A stretch of 64,000 nucleotides of DNA from Acidobacteriota bacterium (GCA_040756905.1 JBFLYD010000023.1:1-64000), one strand, 5' to 3'. Numbered from the stretch's first letter, positions 8,724 through 18,009 are shown. Translations and numbers: made by a program. The notes: generated by a model not told the origin, from the letters alone.

Positions 8724-8749
8724 CCATTCCTCCTCTCAAATTTATTATA

Positions 8750-8778
8750 TTTATATCAACCTATTTATATAAAGTCAA
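8750..8778 (-). promoter_or_regulatory. Sigma-70-type promoter of the pilin gene
   Basis: On the minus strand TTGACT (-35) and TATAAA (-10) are separated by exactly 17 bases, and the pilin start codon follows about 27 bases after the -10. The repeat at 8788-8914 begins 10 bases upstream of the -35 box. Confidence 0.6.
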
Positions 8779-8787
8779 CTTATTTTT

Positions 8788-8914
8788 AAGAGACCTCTGA
8801 AAAAGTCCATCTGCTGCGTTGCAGTCTCAGCTTTATCACTCCAACGTACAGAAAGTACGCCTCCGCTCAAAGCTTCACTGCGCCTTGCATCTGGAGCTTT
8901 TTAAGAGGTCTCTT
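8788..8914. repeat. MITE-like long imperfect palindrome
   Basis: The ends AAGAGACCTCT and AGAGGTCTCTT are perfect 11-base inverted repeats. The similarity continues inward (AAAAAGTCCA against AAAAAGCTCCA, GCGTTGCAG against AAGGCGCAG). The centre is a CGTAC/GTACG hairpin at 8845-8859, flanked by AGCTTT/AAAGCT. The whole 127 bases could fold as one long hairpin. Open frames through it look accidental. It separates pilC from the pilin promoter. Confidence 0.75.
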
Positions 8915-8982
8915 CTTTTCTACAGAAGGCAAATTTATCGATTCTCAAAAATTTTTTTTATTAACATAAAATACTTTTTTCA

Positions 8983-9063
8983 GGCACTCTGCATGTTTAG
9001 AATACATTCTCTCTTAAGTATTAAGATGCTCAAGGAGATATCGCTCAGAAGATGGATGGTCTC
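8983..9063. repeat. Dispersed repeat, partial copy (related to 61980-62063)
   Basis: The segment containing CTTAAGTATTAAGATG and ATATCGCTCAGAAGATGG closely matches the right half of the repeat at 61869-62065, which has the same CTTAAGTATTAAGATG followed by ATATGGCGCAGAAAATGG. The left half and terminal arm seen in the other copy are not evident here, so this is probably a truncated or decayed copy. The remaining bases to 9153 hold no recognisable gene. Confidence 0.6.
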
Positions 9064-9153
9064 TCGTTTACATAAAATATTTTTCTCGGTCACCCTTGCT
9101 GCTCAAATTTTAAAACCGCATTTTTGGTTTACAATTTAATTTTGTTAAGAATT

Positions 9154-10353
9154 TTAAAATTCACCGAGGAGCTTTATGAGGGGAAGGTACATCGAAATTA
9201 CAATGCCTCCTATCAAAATCCCAAGAAATACAATCATCGCAGGCTCTAAAAGAGATACAAGAGTTTGAACAGTTTTTTCAACTTCATCCTCATAGAATTC
9301 AGCTACTTTATCGAGCATTTCATCAAGAGCGCCTGTTTGTTCTCCTGCATTTATCATTTGCACTACCATTGGCGGAAATGTTTTGGTAACCTTTAATGAA
9401 TCACCAAGGGAGTTCCCTTCTGCCACAGACTCTCTTGACTTGTTTACCGAGTCTTCTATTATTGAATTTCCAGCTGTTTTTGATGTGATACTCATAGCTT
9501 CGAGCATTGGAACACCACTTGATATAAGAGTTGAAAGAGTTCTTGCGAATCTTGCTAAAGATATTTTTTTAATAAGCTCGCCAAAAACATAAATTTTAAG
9601 GATAAATGCATCCACAGTTCTTCTTCCTCGATATGTTTTATAGTATTGTCTGAATCCGAAAATTCCAGCAGTGATTATCAATATAAACAATAAAATATTA
9701 TTGGCGAAAAAATTGCTTAATGAGATTACAACCTGAGTGAAAAAAGGCAAAGAAGCCCCTAAATCTTGAAATAAATTTTTAAAAGCAGGTATTATTTTCC
9801 ATAAAATTAGGGAGAGGATGATAATCGCAACTGAAATTACTCCTATCGGGTAAGCCATTGCTGATCTAATCTGTCCCCTTAACTTTACAGATTTCTCCAT
9901 ATATGCAGAGATTCTCTGAAGAATCAAATCCAGATTTCCTGATGCCTCTCCTGATGCGATCATGTTGCAGTACAGTTCATTGAATATTTTTGGAAATTTT
10001 TTTAAAGCATTATTAAGAGTTGAACCTTCTTCAACACTTTTTTTGACTTCAAGAATTGCCTCTCTGAAATGCTTGTTGGTCTGCTGGGTTCCCAGGATTT
10101 CGAGGGATTGAACTATAGGAAGTCCTGCTGAGAACATTACTGCAAATTGTCTTGAAAGCACTGCTAATTCTCTTAAAGAAACCTTTTTTGGCAGGATGGG
10201 TGGGATAGGAAGCACTTTCTTTCTTTCAATGTTTATTGGAACTATTTGATCTCTGTGAAGAAGTTTTGAAACTTCTTCTATTGAAGAAGCAACTCTTTCT
10301 CCTTTTACAAATTGTCCGAATCTATTTCTTCCCTGCCAGGTATAAGTAGGCAT
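9154..10353 (-). CDS. pilC: Type IV pilus/type II secretion inner-membrane platform protein PilC (GspF)
   Basis: This 399-residue protein contains two copies of the T2SSF domain, at about residues 65-190 and 270-390. Each has the conserved pattern (LPIVQSLEILG with GNLDLILQRISAYME; VPMLEAMSITSKTAG with GALDEMLDKVAEFYE). Three hydrophobic segments at about 165-190, 215-235 and 370-395 place it in the inner membrane. It links the assembly ATPase to the growing pilus. Length is standard. It follows pilB and pilT on the same strand with short gaps. The gene could equally serve a type II secretion system; the adjacent pilT favours pili. Confidence 0.93.
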   Translation of the reverse strand: MPTYTWQGRNRFGQFVKGERVASSIEEVSKLLHRDQIVPINIERKKVLPIPPILPKKVSLRELAVLSRQFAVMFSAGLPIVQSLEILGTQQTNKHFREAILEVKKSVEEGSTLNNALKKFPKIFNELYCNMIASGEASGNLDLILQRISAYMEKSVKLRGQIRSAMAYPIGVISVAIIILSLILWKIIPAFKNLFQDLGASLPFFTQVVISLSNFFANNILLFILIITAGIFGFRQYYKTYRGRRTVDAFILKIYVFGELIKKISLARFARTLSTLISSGVPMLEAMSITSKTAGNSIIEDSVNKSRESVAEGNSLGDSLKVTKTFPPMVVQMINAGEQTGALDEMLDKVAEFYEDEVEKTVQTLVSLLEPAMIVFLGILIGGIVISMYLPLIKLLGEF

Positions 10354-10404
10354 TGTATCATCCCTTATGGTAAATTTTTAAAAAAATATTTTTTGAATTC
10401 CATC

Positions 10405-11526
10405 TCAGTATTTTTTCGGGTTGTATGAATGAGGAATTGAAGGAGCTTTCTGAACCGTGGTTCCCCTGTTGATTATATCGGATAGTTCATCAGGAAAATT
10501 GGATACTGATATAGCTGTTTCAAGGGAAATCAAACCCCTGAAATAAAGATTTGCAAGGGATTGGTTTAATGTTTGCATTCCAGATTTCTCCTGGCCAGTC
10601 TGCATAATTCCGTAAATCTGATGAATTTTATCTTCTCTTATTAAATTTCTGATCGCAGAGTTTGGAATGAGAATTTCCATTGCAAGGACTCTACCTTTTC
10701 CATCTACCCTCGGAAGAAGTGCTTGGGATAATATCCCTTCTAAAGTTAAAGCTAACTGGGTTCTTACCTGAGCTTGTTGATGGGGAGGGAAGATATCCAC
10801 TATTCTGTTTATAGTTTGAGCTGCAGAATTTGTATGGAGAGTTGCAAAGGTAAGATGACCTGTCTCTGCAATTCTCAAAGCAGATTCTACTGTTTCCAGG
10901 TCTCTCATCTCACCTATCAATACTACATCAGGGTCTTCCCTCAACGCTGATCGAAGGGCATTGGGGAAAGAAAGGGTGTCTGTATTCAATTCTCTTTGAT
11001 TTACGATTGCCCTTTTATGGGTATGGAGGTATTCGATTGGATCCTCAATCGTAAGAATATGAACAGGCCTTTCAGAATTGATTTTATCGATCATTGCAGC
11101 AAGAGTTGTGGATTTTCCTGAACCAGTTGGCCCTGTTACAAGAATCAATCCTCTTGGTTTATCGCAAAGCTTCGCCACATGAGCTGGTATTCCCAGTTGT
11201 TCAAAACTCCATATTTCATAGGGTATTCTTCTAAATGCGCCTGAAACAGCTCCTCTCTGATAGAAAATGTTTGCTCTGAATCTCGCAAGGCCCTTTATCC
11301 CGAATGAAAAATCTAGTTCCAAATTTTCTTCAAATTTATGCTTCTGAGCATCGTTCAGGATGGCGTAAATCAATTGTTTTGTTTCAACGGCAGTTAACGG
11401 AGGATGATCAAGAGACCTTAGATCTCCATGAAGCCTTATCTGGGGAGGAATATTGGGAGTTATATGAAGGTCAGAGGCTCCCATATCAACCATTATCTTT
11501 AATAATTCATGCATAGGTGCTGCCAT
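10405..11526 (-). CDS. pilT: Twitching motility/retraction ATPase PilT
   Basis: This 373-residue secretion ATPase has the Walker A motif GPTGSGKST (about residues 130-138), an Asp box ILTIEDPIEYLH, a Walker B-like DVVLIGEMRD and the His box HLTFATLHTNSA. The AIRNLIREDK motif near residue 290 is diagnostic of PilT rather than PilB. The N-terminal GASDLHITP is also typical. PilT powers pilus retraction in the cytoplasm under the PilC platform. It is 31 bases from pilB and 51 bases from pilC, in one apparent operon. Confidence 0.95.
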   Translation of the reverse strand: MAAPMHELLKIMVDMGASDLHITPNIPPQIRLHGDLRSLDHPPLTAVETKQLIYAILNDAQKHKFEENLELDFSFGIKGLARFRANIFYQRGAVSGAFRRIPYEIWSFEQLGIPAHVAKLCDKPRGLILVTGPTGSGKSTTLAAMIDKINSERPVHILTIEDPIEYLHTHKRAIVNQRELNTDTLSFPNALRSALREDPDVVLIGEMRDLETVESALRIAETGHLTFATLHTNSAAQTINRIVDIFPPHQQAQVRTQLALTLEGILSQALLPRVDGKGRVLAMEILIPNSAIRNLIREDKIHQIYGIMQTGQEKSGMQTLNQSLANLYFRGLISLETAISVSNFPDELSDIINRGTTVQKAPSIPHSYNPKKY

Positions 11527-11557
11527 TTTTTAATCCATTATTTTATCAATTTTATAA

Positions 11558-13279
11558 TCATACATTTATTGTCTCCCTTAAAACTTCTTCTATTGATGTA
11601 ATACCACTCTTAATTTTTTCAAGGCCACTTCTTCTCAAAGAAATCATCCCCTGGGAAATTGCTTTGTTTCTTATTTCTGAAGTGCTTGCCCCTGATATAA
11701 TCATTTCCCTGAGTTCTTCAGTCAATTCCATTACTTCGAACAGCCCTATTCTTCCTTTGTATCCAGTATCATTACATTCTGGACATCCCCTGGCTTTAAA
11801 AATGGTGATTTTTTCAATTTCATCAGGGTAAAATCCAAGGTCTATTAAAGCCTGAGGTGGAACCTGAGTTTCAGTTCTGCATTTTTTACATATCCTTCGA
11901 ACAAGTCTCTGAGCGACAATCAGATTGACTGATGTTGCTATAAGATAAGGTTCGATACCCATGTTTATTAATCTTGATATCGTTGTTGGAGCATCGTTTG
12001 TATGGACTGTGCTTAAAACAAGATGTCCTGTCAGAGCTGCTTTTATTGCGATATCAGCGGTTTCAAAATCTCTTATTTCACCCACTAATATTATGTTTGG
12101 ATCCTGTCTTAAAAAAGACTTTAGGCAGGTTGCAAATGTCAGCCCAATCTCTTCTTTTATCTGAACTTGATTTATTCCAAAAAGATTGAATTCTATCGGG
12201 TTCTCTGCTGTTAAAATGTTTATTTCTGGAGAATTAAGAGTAGAAATTGTAGAATAAAGAGTGTTTGTTTTTCCGCTTCCAGTAGGTCCTGTTACGAGTA
12301 TTATTCCCCAAGGTTTTTTTATTTGCTTTTCGAATTTTTCAAGGGAACTTAGTTCAAAACCAAGGGAACCAAGGTCGAGTTTTAACTGTTCTCTATCGAG
12401 TATTCTGATGGCAATTTTTTCTCCAAACATCGTTGGAAGAGACGAAACTCTCATATCAACTTCTTTTATGTTTTTATTCTGTGTCTTGATTCTAATATTA
12501 ATTCTTCCATCCTGAGGAAGTCTTTTCTCTGCTATATCCATTTTGGCTAAAATTTTTATTCTTGATATGAATGAATCTTTCATTCGATATGGTGGTGTCA
12601 TAACAGGATAGAGAATCCCATCTATCCTGTATCTTATCCTGAATTCTTTTTCATAAGGTTCCATATGGATGTCTGAAGCTCCCCGGTTAATGGCCTCTGA
12701 GATGATTAAATTAACAAGTTGGACAATTGGGCCTTCCTCAGATATTTTTTCCAAATCCACAAATTCATCTTTTGGTATTTCCTCTACCACTTGAATCTTT
12801 GCTGTGTCAAATTTCTTTGCTTTTTCTATCACCTTTTTAACTTCAACTTCATACAAGGAACCGTAATGTTTATCAATGGCTACCTTTAGAGCTGATTCTG
12901 GAGCAATAACAGGTTGTACATTTAAATTTGTTATGAATTTTACATCTTCTATCGCTGTAAGATTCGTTGGGTCTGACATTGCGACCGTAAGGATGGTTCC
13001 GATTCTGTGAATGGGAAGGATAATGTATTTTCTTGCAACATCTGCAGGAATGAGCTTTATAATTTCTGGTTCTACATCAAATTTAGAAATGTTTATCGCC
13101 GGATATCCATATTGTTTACTAAGTACATTTATGATCTCGTCTTCTGTAACAAAACCAAGTTTAAGGAGGGCACTCCCTAATTTTATCCCATTTTTTTTCT
13201 GATATTCAAGGGCTATATCAAGCTGCTCTTTTGTTATGAGTTTTTCTTTTAATAAAAAATCCCCTAATTTTACTCCCAT
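11558..13279 (-). CDS. pilB: Pilus assembly ATPase PilB (GspE family)
   Basis: This 573-residue protein starts with an MshEN/GspE_N domain (about 1-150, KLGDFLLKEKLITKEQL and KQYGYPAINIS). It is followed by the ATPase core with GASDIHMEPYE, Walker A GPTGSGKTNT (about residue 335), NILTAENPIEF, and the Walker B region IILVGEIRD with HLVLSTVHTND. A four-cysteine zinc site is present (CKKC and CPEC, about residues 475-520). Length and order match PilB/GspE that drives pilin polymerisation. It leads the pilBTC cluster and lies 26 bases after rph. Confidence 0.95.
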   Translation of the reverse strand: MGVKLGDFLLKEKLITKEQLDIALEYQKKNGIKLGSALLKLGFVTEDEIINVLSKQYGYPAINISKFDVEPEIIKLIPADVARKYIILPIHRIGTILTVAMSDPTNLTAIEDVKFITNLNVQPVIAPESALKVAIDKHYGSLYEVEVKKVIEKAKKFDTAKIQVVEEIPKDEFVDLEKISEEGPIVQLVNLIISEAINRGASDIHMEPYEKEFRIRYRIDGILYPVMTPPYRMKDSFISRIKILAKMDIAEKRLPQDGRINIRIKTQNKNIKEVDMRVSSLPTMFGEKIAIRILDREQLKLDLGSLGFELSSLEKFEKQIKKPWGIILVTGPTGSGKTNTLYSTISTLNSPEINILTAENPIEFNLFGINQVQIKEEIGLTFATCLKSFLRQDPNIILVGEIRDFETADIAIKAALTGHLVLSTVHTNDAPTTISRLINMGIEPYLIATSVNLIVAQRLVRRICKKCRTETQVPPQALIDLGFYPDEIEKITIFKARGCPECNDTGYKGRIGLFEVMELTEELREMIISGASTSEIRNKAISQGMISLRRSGLEKIKSGITSIEEVLRETINV

Positions 13280-13305
13280 CTTTTATAATTATACCAAAGA
13301 TTCTT

Positions 13306-14019
13306 TTAAAATAATATTCTTCTCTGAATCTCGAATATTTCTTCAAGCCCTTTTCTGGCAAGACTGGTTAAATCAATTATTTCTTCTATTGTAAAAGGTC
13401 TGACCTCTCCTGTTCCCTGAATTTCGACAATCTCTCCAGTTTCTGTTTGAACAACATTAAGGTCAATTTCTGCTCTTGAATCTTCGTTGTAATCCATATC
13501 GAGTAATTTATTCCCATCAATGATTCCAACGGAAATGGCAGCCACCAATTTCTTCAGAGGGTTTTGTTGGATCAAATTTTTTTCTACCATTTTTTGAAAT
13601 GCTAATCCAAGAGCCACGCATGATGCGGTTATCGATGCCGTTCTTGTGCCACCGTCTGCCTGAATGACATCGCAATCTATAAATATCGTTTTTTCAGGAA
13701 GAAGATTTAGGTCTACTACAGCTCTTAGAGACCTTCCTATCATTCTCTGTATTTCATGGGTTCTTCCGGATACTCTGCCCTGCGTGCTTTCTCTCACATT
13801 TCTTTTTTCAGTGGACCTTGGAAGCATTGAATATTCTGCTGAAATCCAGCTCTTTCCGGTTCCTTTTAAGAATGCGGGGACTTTTTCTTCTACTGAAACC
13901 GTAGTTATCACTTTTGTTTCACCAAGTTCAATGTAAGCAGAGCCCTCAGCAAATTTTAGGTAATTAGGTACTATATTTATAGGTCTAATTTTATCGAATG
14001 GTCTTCCATTTTGCCTCAT
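13306..14019 (-). CDS. rph: Ribonuclease PH
   Basis: This 237-residue protein is full length for RNase PH. The phosphorolytic exonuclease trims tRNA 3' ends in the cytoplasm. Visible signatures are the N-terminal RxxGRPFDKIRPI, the basic block ISAEYSMLPRSTEKRN, GRTHEIQRMIGRSLRAVVD and the phosphate/active-site region VIQADGGTRTASITAS. It sits between a metallo-beta-lactamase-fold gene and pilB on the same strand. The position is operonic rather than functional, as far as can be seen. No anomalies. Confidence 0.96.
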   Translation of the reverse strand: MRQNGRPFDKIRPINIVPNYLKFAEGSAYIELGETKVITTVSVEEKVPAFLKGTGKSWISAEYSMLPRSTEKRNVRESTQGRVSGRTHEIQRMIGRSLRAVVDLNLLPEKTIFIDCDVIQADGGTRTASITASCVALGLAFQKMVEKNLIQQNPLKKLVAAISVGIIDGNKLLDMDYNEDSRAEIDLNVVQTETGEIVEIQGTGEVRPFTIEEIIDLTSLARKGLEEIFEIQRRILF

Positions 14020-14024
14020 TCAGA

Positions 14025-14834
14025 TTATTCTTCCTTCTTCAGAACTTTTATTTCTGATTTACAATGTTTTTTGAATGTTTCCACATCATCGTAGTTTCCT
14101 ATAATTGAACCCCAGTGCATTGGAATTGCTATTTTTGGTGATATCGCATTGCATGCTTCTGCGGCTTCTAAGGCATCCATGGTATAAGTGCCACCGACAG
14201 GGAAAAAAGCTATGTCAATTTTTTCAATTTTTTTCATCTCTGGAATAAAATCAGTGTCTCCTGTATGATAGAGTGTTATATTGTCGAGTGTTATTATATA
14301 ACCTACCCAGTTGTTAGCCTTTGGGTGAAATTTTTTGTTGATGTTATAGGCAGGGATACCTTTTATTTTAACATTCATCACTTCTATTTCAGTATCAGGA
14401 GCGATTTCTTTTTTTTCACCTTTGTATTGGGATATTACATCTTTAGGACCCACAAGGATAGTTCCCTGTTTTTTTATTTTTTCAATATCTTCCACGGAGA
14501 AATGGTCGTAATGAGGATGGGTCACAAGAATTAAATCAGCTTTTTCTAAATTTTTAGGTAAGTTCCATGGGTCAATGTAGATTATTCTTTCCCATTTGAT
14601 CATGAAGGAATCATGACCATACCAGTGAATTGAATTTAAGAAATTTTGAATTCTCTCCATGTTAGTCTCTCCATTTATATAAAATAGTGTTGTGCCACTT
14701 AAATGATTTTCGTCTCTTCCCCATATCCCTTCAGGGTGCTTTGTGAGAAATTGTTTATATGCGAAAATATTTATAGGAAAGCACATTAAACTTAATAAAA
14801 AAATTAAAATAAAAATGTTAAGAGAAATCTTCAT
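14025..14834 (-). CDS. Exported metallo-beta-lactamase-fold hydrolase, UlaG-like
   Basis: The chosen start (ATG at 14834, preceded by GGAGAAAGGAG) gives 269 residues with a signal peptide or anchor (ISLNIFILIFLLSLMCFPIN). The longer frame to 14921 adds 29 residues of the upstream gene region and is unlikely. Metal ligands are in THPHYDHFS, YHTGDTDFIP and PMHWGS, the pattern of the UlaG/metal-dependent hydrolase branch of the MBL fold. Substrate unknown; such proteins include lactonases and phosphodiesterases. The start overlaps the LpxL-like gene by 17 bases. Confidence 0.8.
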   Translation of the reverse strand: MKISLNIFILIFLLSLMCFPINIFAYKQFLTKHPEGIWGRDENHLSGTTLFYINGETNMERIQNFLNSIHWYGHDSFMIKWERIIYIDPWNLPKNLEKADLILVTHPHYDHFSVEDIEKIKKQGTILVGPKDVISQYKGEKKEIAPDTEIEVMNVKIKGIPAYNINKKFHPKANNWVGYIITLDNITLYHTGDTDFIPEMKKIEKIDIAFFPVGGTYTMDALEAAEACNAISPKIAIPMHWGSIIGNYDDVETFKKHCKSEIKVLKKEE

Positions 14835-15735
14835 AAAGACTCCTTTCTCCTTTCGGCCTTGTTTTCCATCTTTTATGAAACCAAAACCAAAAAGCTGGGT
14901 TCTCTTTAACTTCTTTCTCAATAATTTTAGTGCAAAACTGAGTTATTTTCAACTGATTTTTTATTGAAGGATCATAATTCTCAAATTGAATTGGAGGATA
15001 TAATTTCACATAGTATTTATAGTTTGAATCGGGAACACAAAACATTGGGATAATGGGTGCTCCAGTTCTTAAATGAAATATGGCAAGAAAAGGAGTGGTT
15101 GAGGCTTTTTCTCCTAAAAAATCCACAAAAAGACCTTCTTTCTCTAAAATATTTTGATCTATAAGGATTCCGATAATGGTGTTCTTTCTTAAGTGAGAGA
15201 GCACTTCTCTTGTAGCATTTTTTTTATAAATAATCTTACTGCCGAACGATTGCCTTACTTTTGAAATAATATTCTCCAGATATGGATTATCCATTTTTCT
15301 TGCGAGCCAGCATATTGCATCATGCTCCAGAGCTAACCTTAATACAGCTATTTCCCAGTTTCCATAATGGGCTGAGAAAAGGAGGACTCCTTTTTTGTTT
15401 CTCAGAGCATTTTCTAAATTTTCTATCCCATTTATTTCTACTATTTTTAATAATTCTTCTTTTTTTATGTAAAGAGATTTAAAGATATCAGCGATTACTT
15501 TTCCGAAATGAATGAAAGTATTTTTTGCTATCTCATTTAATTCTTTTTCTGATTTTTCATTTTTGAATGCAATATAGAGATTCTTTAGAACTGTTTTTCT
15601 GTGAGCTCTATCCAAAAAATATAGAATTTTCCCTATTTGACCTCCAATTTTTAATGCGATGTATCTGGGAAAAAAATTTATTATCGTTTTTACGAGCAAT
15701 ATAAAAACAAATTCAATTTTAAATTTGGGCTTCAT
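14818..15735 (-). CDS. LpxL/HtrB-type lysophospholipid acyltransferase (lipid A acylation)
   Basis: This 305-residue protein has an N-terminal membrane segment and the LPLAT acyltransferase motif HYGNWE (H-x4-E) at about residue 121, within LLFSAHYGNWEIAVLRL. The later GILIDQN, FLGEKASTTPFLA and ENPAFWFWFHKRWKTRP segments are characteristic of the LpxL/LpxM family. The enzyme would add a secondary acyl chain to Kdo-lipid IVA at the inner membrane. Overlap with lpxK (17 bases) and closeness to waaA support this role. Which acyl chain it uses is not visible. Confidence 0.88.
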   Translation of the reverse strand: MKPKFKIEFVFILLVKTIINFFPRYIALKIGGQIGKILYFLDRAHRKTVLKNLYIAFKNEKSEKELNEIAKNTFIHFGKVIADIFKSLYIKKEELLKIVEINGIENLENALRNKKGVLLFSAHYGNWEIAVLRLALEHDAICWLARKMDNPYLENIISKVRQSFGSKIIYKKNATREVLSHLRKNTIIGILIDQNILEKEGLFVDFLGEKASTTPFLAIFHLRTGAPIIPMFCVPDSNYKYYVKLYPPIQFENYDPSIKNQLKITQFCTKIIEKEVKENPAFWFWFHKRWKTRPKGERSLYEDFS

Positions 15736-16711
15736 TTTGGATAAAAAGAGGTATGCATGTATTTTCGAAGTATTTCAGAAATTTTTCATTGAATTGAGCT
15801 TTAATCTTTAAGTAATACATTGGATATCTCGCCTTTAAATTTTTAATTTTAATCATATCTTTTTCTGTGGTTATAAGAAATTCAGCGTTTTTATCGATTA
15901 GAATGGATTCCATTTTTTTTATATTCTTTCGGGTATATCTGTGGTGATCGGAGAATCTTACAAAATTTACCACCTCCAATCCGATGGAATTAAGTGTTTC
16001 CAGAAATTTGGCAGGGTTTGCGATTCCACAAAAAGCGATGACTTTCTTACCGGATACATTCTCTTTAAGTAAACGATCATTACCATCATAAATTCCAATT
16101 GGCTCTATTCTGTATTCATAGATATTTCGATCGAGGAATTTTTTAATAGATTTATCATGTATTCCATTTCTTATCATAATTATATCTGCTCTTTTAAGAG
16201 ATGATAGACCTTCCCGTCTGGGGGTTCTGTCTTCATGATCAAAAAGGACGATCTCGATGTCTTTTTTTATTTTTCTGTACTGAAATCCATCATCAAGAAT
16301 AATTATGTTAAATCCAGAATCTTTGGCTTTCTTTATTGAATTTATTCTGTTCTTGCCGATAAAAACCCCTGCAATTTTTAAATTTTTAGCTATCATTACA
16401 GCCTCATCCCCGGCTGAATCTTCATCCAAGAGGATGCGTTCTCCATAAGAAAGAATGGCGCCTTTTTTTTCTAATTTTCCTCTATATCCTCTTATTATTA
16501 CTGCCGGTCGAAAATTATAACTCAACAGAATTTTTACCAATTCAATAGAAACCGGGGTCTTCCCTGTTCCTCCGAAGGAGATATTTCCAACTGAGATGAC
16601 TGGTACATCAAATTTAACCTGATCGAAAAGTTTAAGTTTATAAAAGATACCCCTTAATCGATTAAAAGTTTTAAAAAATAAACTTATGATAAAATATATA
16701 ATATTTTTCAT
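15719..16711 (-). CDS. lpxK: Tetraacyldisaccharide 4'-kinase LpxK
   Basis: This 330-residue enzyme phosphorylates the 4' position of the lipid A disaccharide at the cytoplasmic face of the inner membrane. The P-loop is VISVGNISFGGTGKTP (about residues 39-54), followed by IIRGYRGK, AGDEAVMIAKN and IILDDGFQYRKIKKD, all LpxK signatures. The C-terminal FVRFSDHHRYT is also conserved. A hydrophobic N-terminus anchors it. It is 4 bases after waaA and overlaps the acyltransferase, forming a lipid A-Kdo operon. Confidence 0.94.
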   Translation of the reverse strand: MKNIIYFIISLFFKTFNRLRGIFYKLKLFDQVKFDVPVISVGNISFGGTGKTPVSIELVKILLSYNFRPAVIIRGYRGKLEKKGAILSYGERILLDEDSAGDEAVMIAKNLKIAGVFIGKNRINSIKKAKDSGFNIIILDDGFQYRKIKKDIEIVLFDHEDRTPRREGLSSLKRADIIMIRNGIHDKSIKKFLDRNIYEYRIEPIGIYDGNDRLLKENVSGKKVIAFCGIANPAKFLETLNSIGLEVVNFVRFSDHHRYTRKNIKKMESILIDKNAEFLITTEKDMIKIKNLKARYPMYYLKIKAQFNEKFLKYFENTCIPLFIQNEAQI

Positions 16712-16715
16712 TAAA

Positions 16716-17969
16716 TTAAATAAGACTCAGGATTTTATCGATTGTTTTTTCGGTTCCACCTTTAAGCGAGAGATATGTTTTGTATGCCCTTATTCCCATG
16801 CTTTTTAATTCTTCAGAATCAATTTTTTTGATAAAATTTACCAAGTCTTTTTCATTCTTTATCAAGATAGATGCTTTTTTCTTTAAAAAAATTTCTGAAA
16901 TATTCTTAAAATTAGACATATATTTTCCAAAACAGATAGGTTTGGAGTAGAAGGCTGGTTCAAGGATATTATGGCCCCCTTTAGACACAAGGCTTCCTCC
17001 AACAAAAACTCCATTTGAAATTGCATAGAATTTGCAAAGCTCTCCTATGGTGTTAAGAAGAAGGACATCATACTCTTTATTCTGGAATGAGGTTCTTGTT
17101 TTCATTTTTAATTTATATTTTTTTATTATTCTCTCAACCTCTTCGAATCTATTCGGATGTCTTGGAGCCAGAATAAGTTTCAAATCGTCATTAGCTTTTT
17201 TTGCTTTTAAATAAGCCTCAAGGATTGTATTTTCTTCTCCTTTTGAAGTACTCCCTGCAACAAAAATTTTTTTGCCCTTAAGGTTGAATTGACTTTTAAG
17301 GATTTCAATTTCATTTTCTGTAAAAAATGGAAATGCAGTGTCAGCTTTGAGGTTTCCAGAGATTTGCAGTTTTTCTTCAGAAATTCCAAGTATTTTATAC
17401 TTATTGTATGTTTCATTATCCTGAACGAGAAAGTAATCGATTTTGTTTACTATAGGTTTTATGATAGACTTGAAAAAATTAAAATATTTAAAAGTTCTAT
17501 CACTCATCCTGCCATTTATCAGCAAAATCGGTATATTACGTTTCCTTGTTTCCAAAATAAGAGTTGGCCATATTTCATTTTCTACAAGGATTAGTATATC
17601 AGGAGAGATGAAATTTAAATATTTTTTAACAGAGAACCTGATGTCAAGGGGCGAGAAAAAAATTTTTTTTATTCCACTCAATCTTTCCGTTGCTACCTGG
17701 TATCCGGTTTGAGTTGTGGTTGTTATATATACGTCAAATTTCCCTAACTCTTTTATTTTTGAAATAATGGGGCTTGTAAGGAGTACTTCTCCGAGAGATA
17801 CAGCATGAATCCATATTCTTTTTTTTTCTTTTTTGTCTTTTTTTAAATTGAAACCCAGCCTTCTCAAAAAAACTGGAAATTCCTTTTTCTTGAGGATTTT
17901 GTTGCACAGGAAATAGGGAAATGAAAGGAATAGTAGCAGGAGATAAATTAATTGCCATAGCATTTCCAT
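16716..17969 (-). CDS. waaA: Kdo transferase WaaA (KdtA)
   Basis: The ATG at 17969 (MEMLWQLIYLL) is chosen over the upstream ATG at 18008, because an AAAGG ribosome site precedes it and a possible -35 box overlaps the longer frame. The protein has an N-terminal anchor and the family motif WIHAVSLGEVLLTSPI. The C-terminal GT-B half contains VAGSTSKGEE, LILAPRHPNRFEEVE and GGHNILEPAFYSKPI. The enzyme adds Kdo to lipid IVA from CMP-Kdo. The neighbours lpxK and the acyltransferase confirm the pathway. Confidence 0.93.
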   Translation of the reverse strand: MEMLWQLIYLLLLFLSFPYFLCNKILKKKEFPVFLRRLGFNLKKDKKEKKRIWIHAVSLGEVLLTSPIISKIKELGKFDVYITTTTQTGYQVATERLSGIKKIFFSPLDIRFSVKKYLNFISPDILILVENEIWPTLILETRKRNIPILLINGRMSDRTFKYFNFFKSIIKPIVNKIDYFLVQDNETYNKYKILGISEEKLQISGNLKADTAFPFFTENEIEILKSQFNLKGKKIFVAGSTSKGEENTILEAYLKAKKANDDLKLILAPRHPNRFEEVERIIKKYKLKMKTRTSFQNKEYDVLLLNTIGELCKFYAISNGVFVGGSLVSKGGHNILEPAFYSKPICFGKYMSNFKNISEIFLKKKASILIKNEKDLVNFIKKIDSEELKSMGIRAYKTYLSLKGGTEKTIDKILSLI

Positions 17970-17976
17970 CAAGCCT

Positions 17977-18005
17977 TTTTTATTAAATTTGTAAAGAGAT
18001 GTCAA
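17977..18005 (-). promoter_or_regulatory. Possible promoter for the waaA operon
   Basis: On the minus strand a perfect TTGACA lies 17 bases upstream of TAAAAA, with the preferred waaA start about 7 bases beyond the -10. The -10 is weak and the 5' leader would be very short, so this is tentative. It is nearly back to back with the promoter at 18010-18038. Confidence 0.3.
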
Positions 18006-18009
18006 CAAT

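Noticed and set aside
8819-9139. 106-codon plus-strand frame between the pilin and pilC
   Set aside because: It is read straight through a palindromic element and a dispersed repeat and shows no protein-like pattern.
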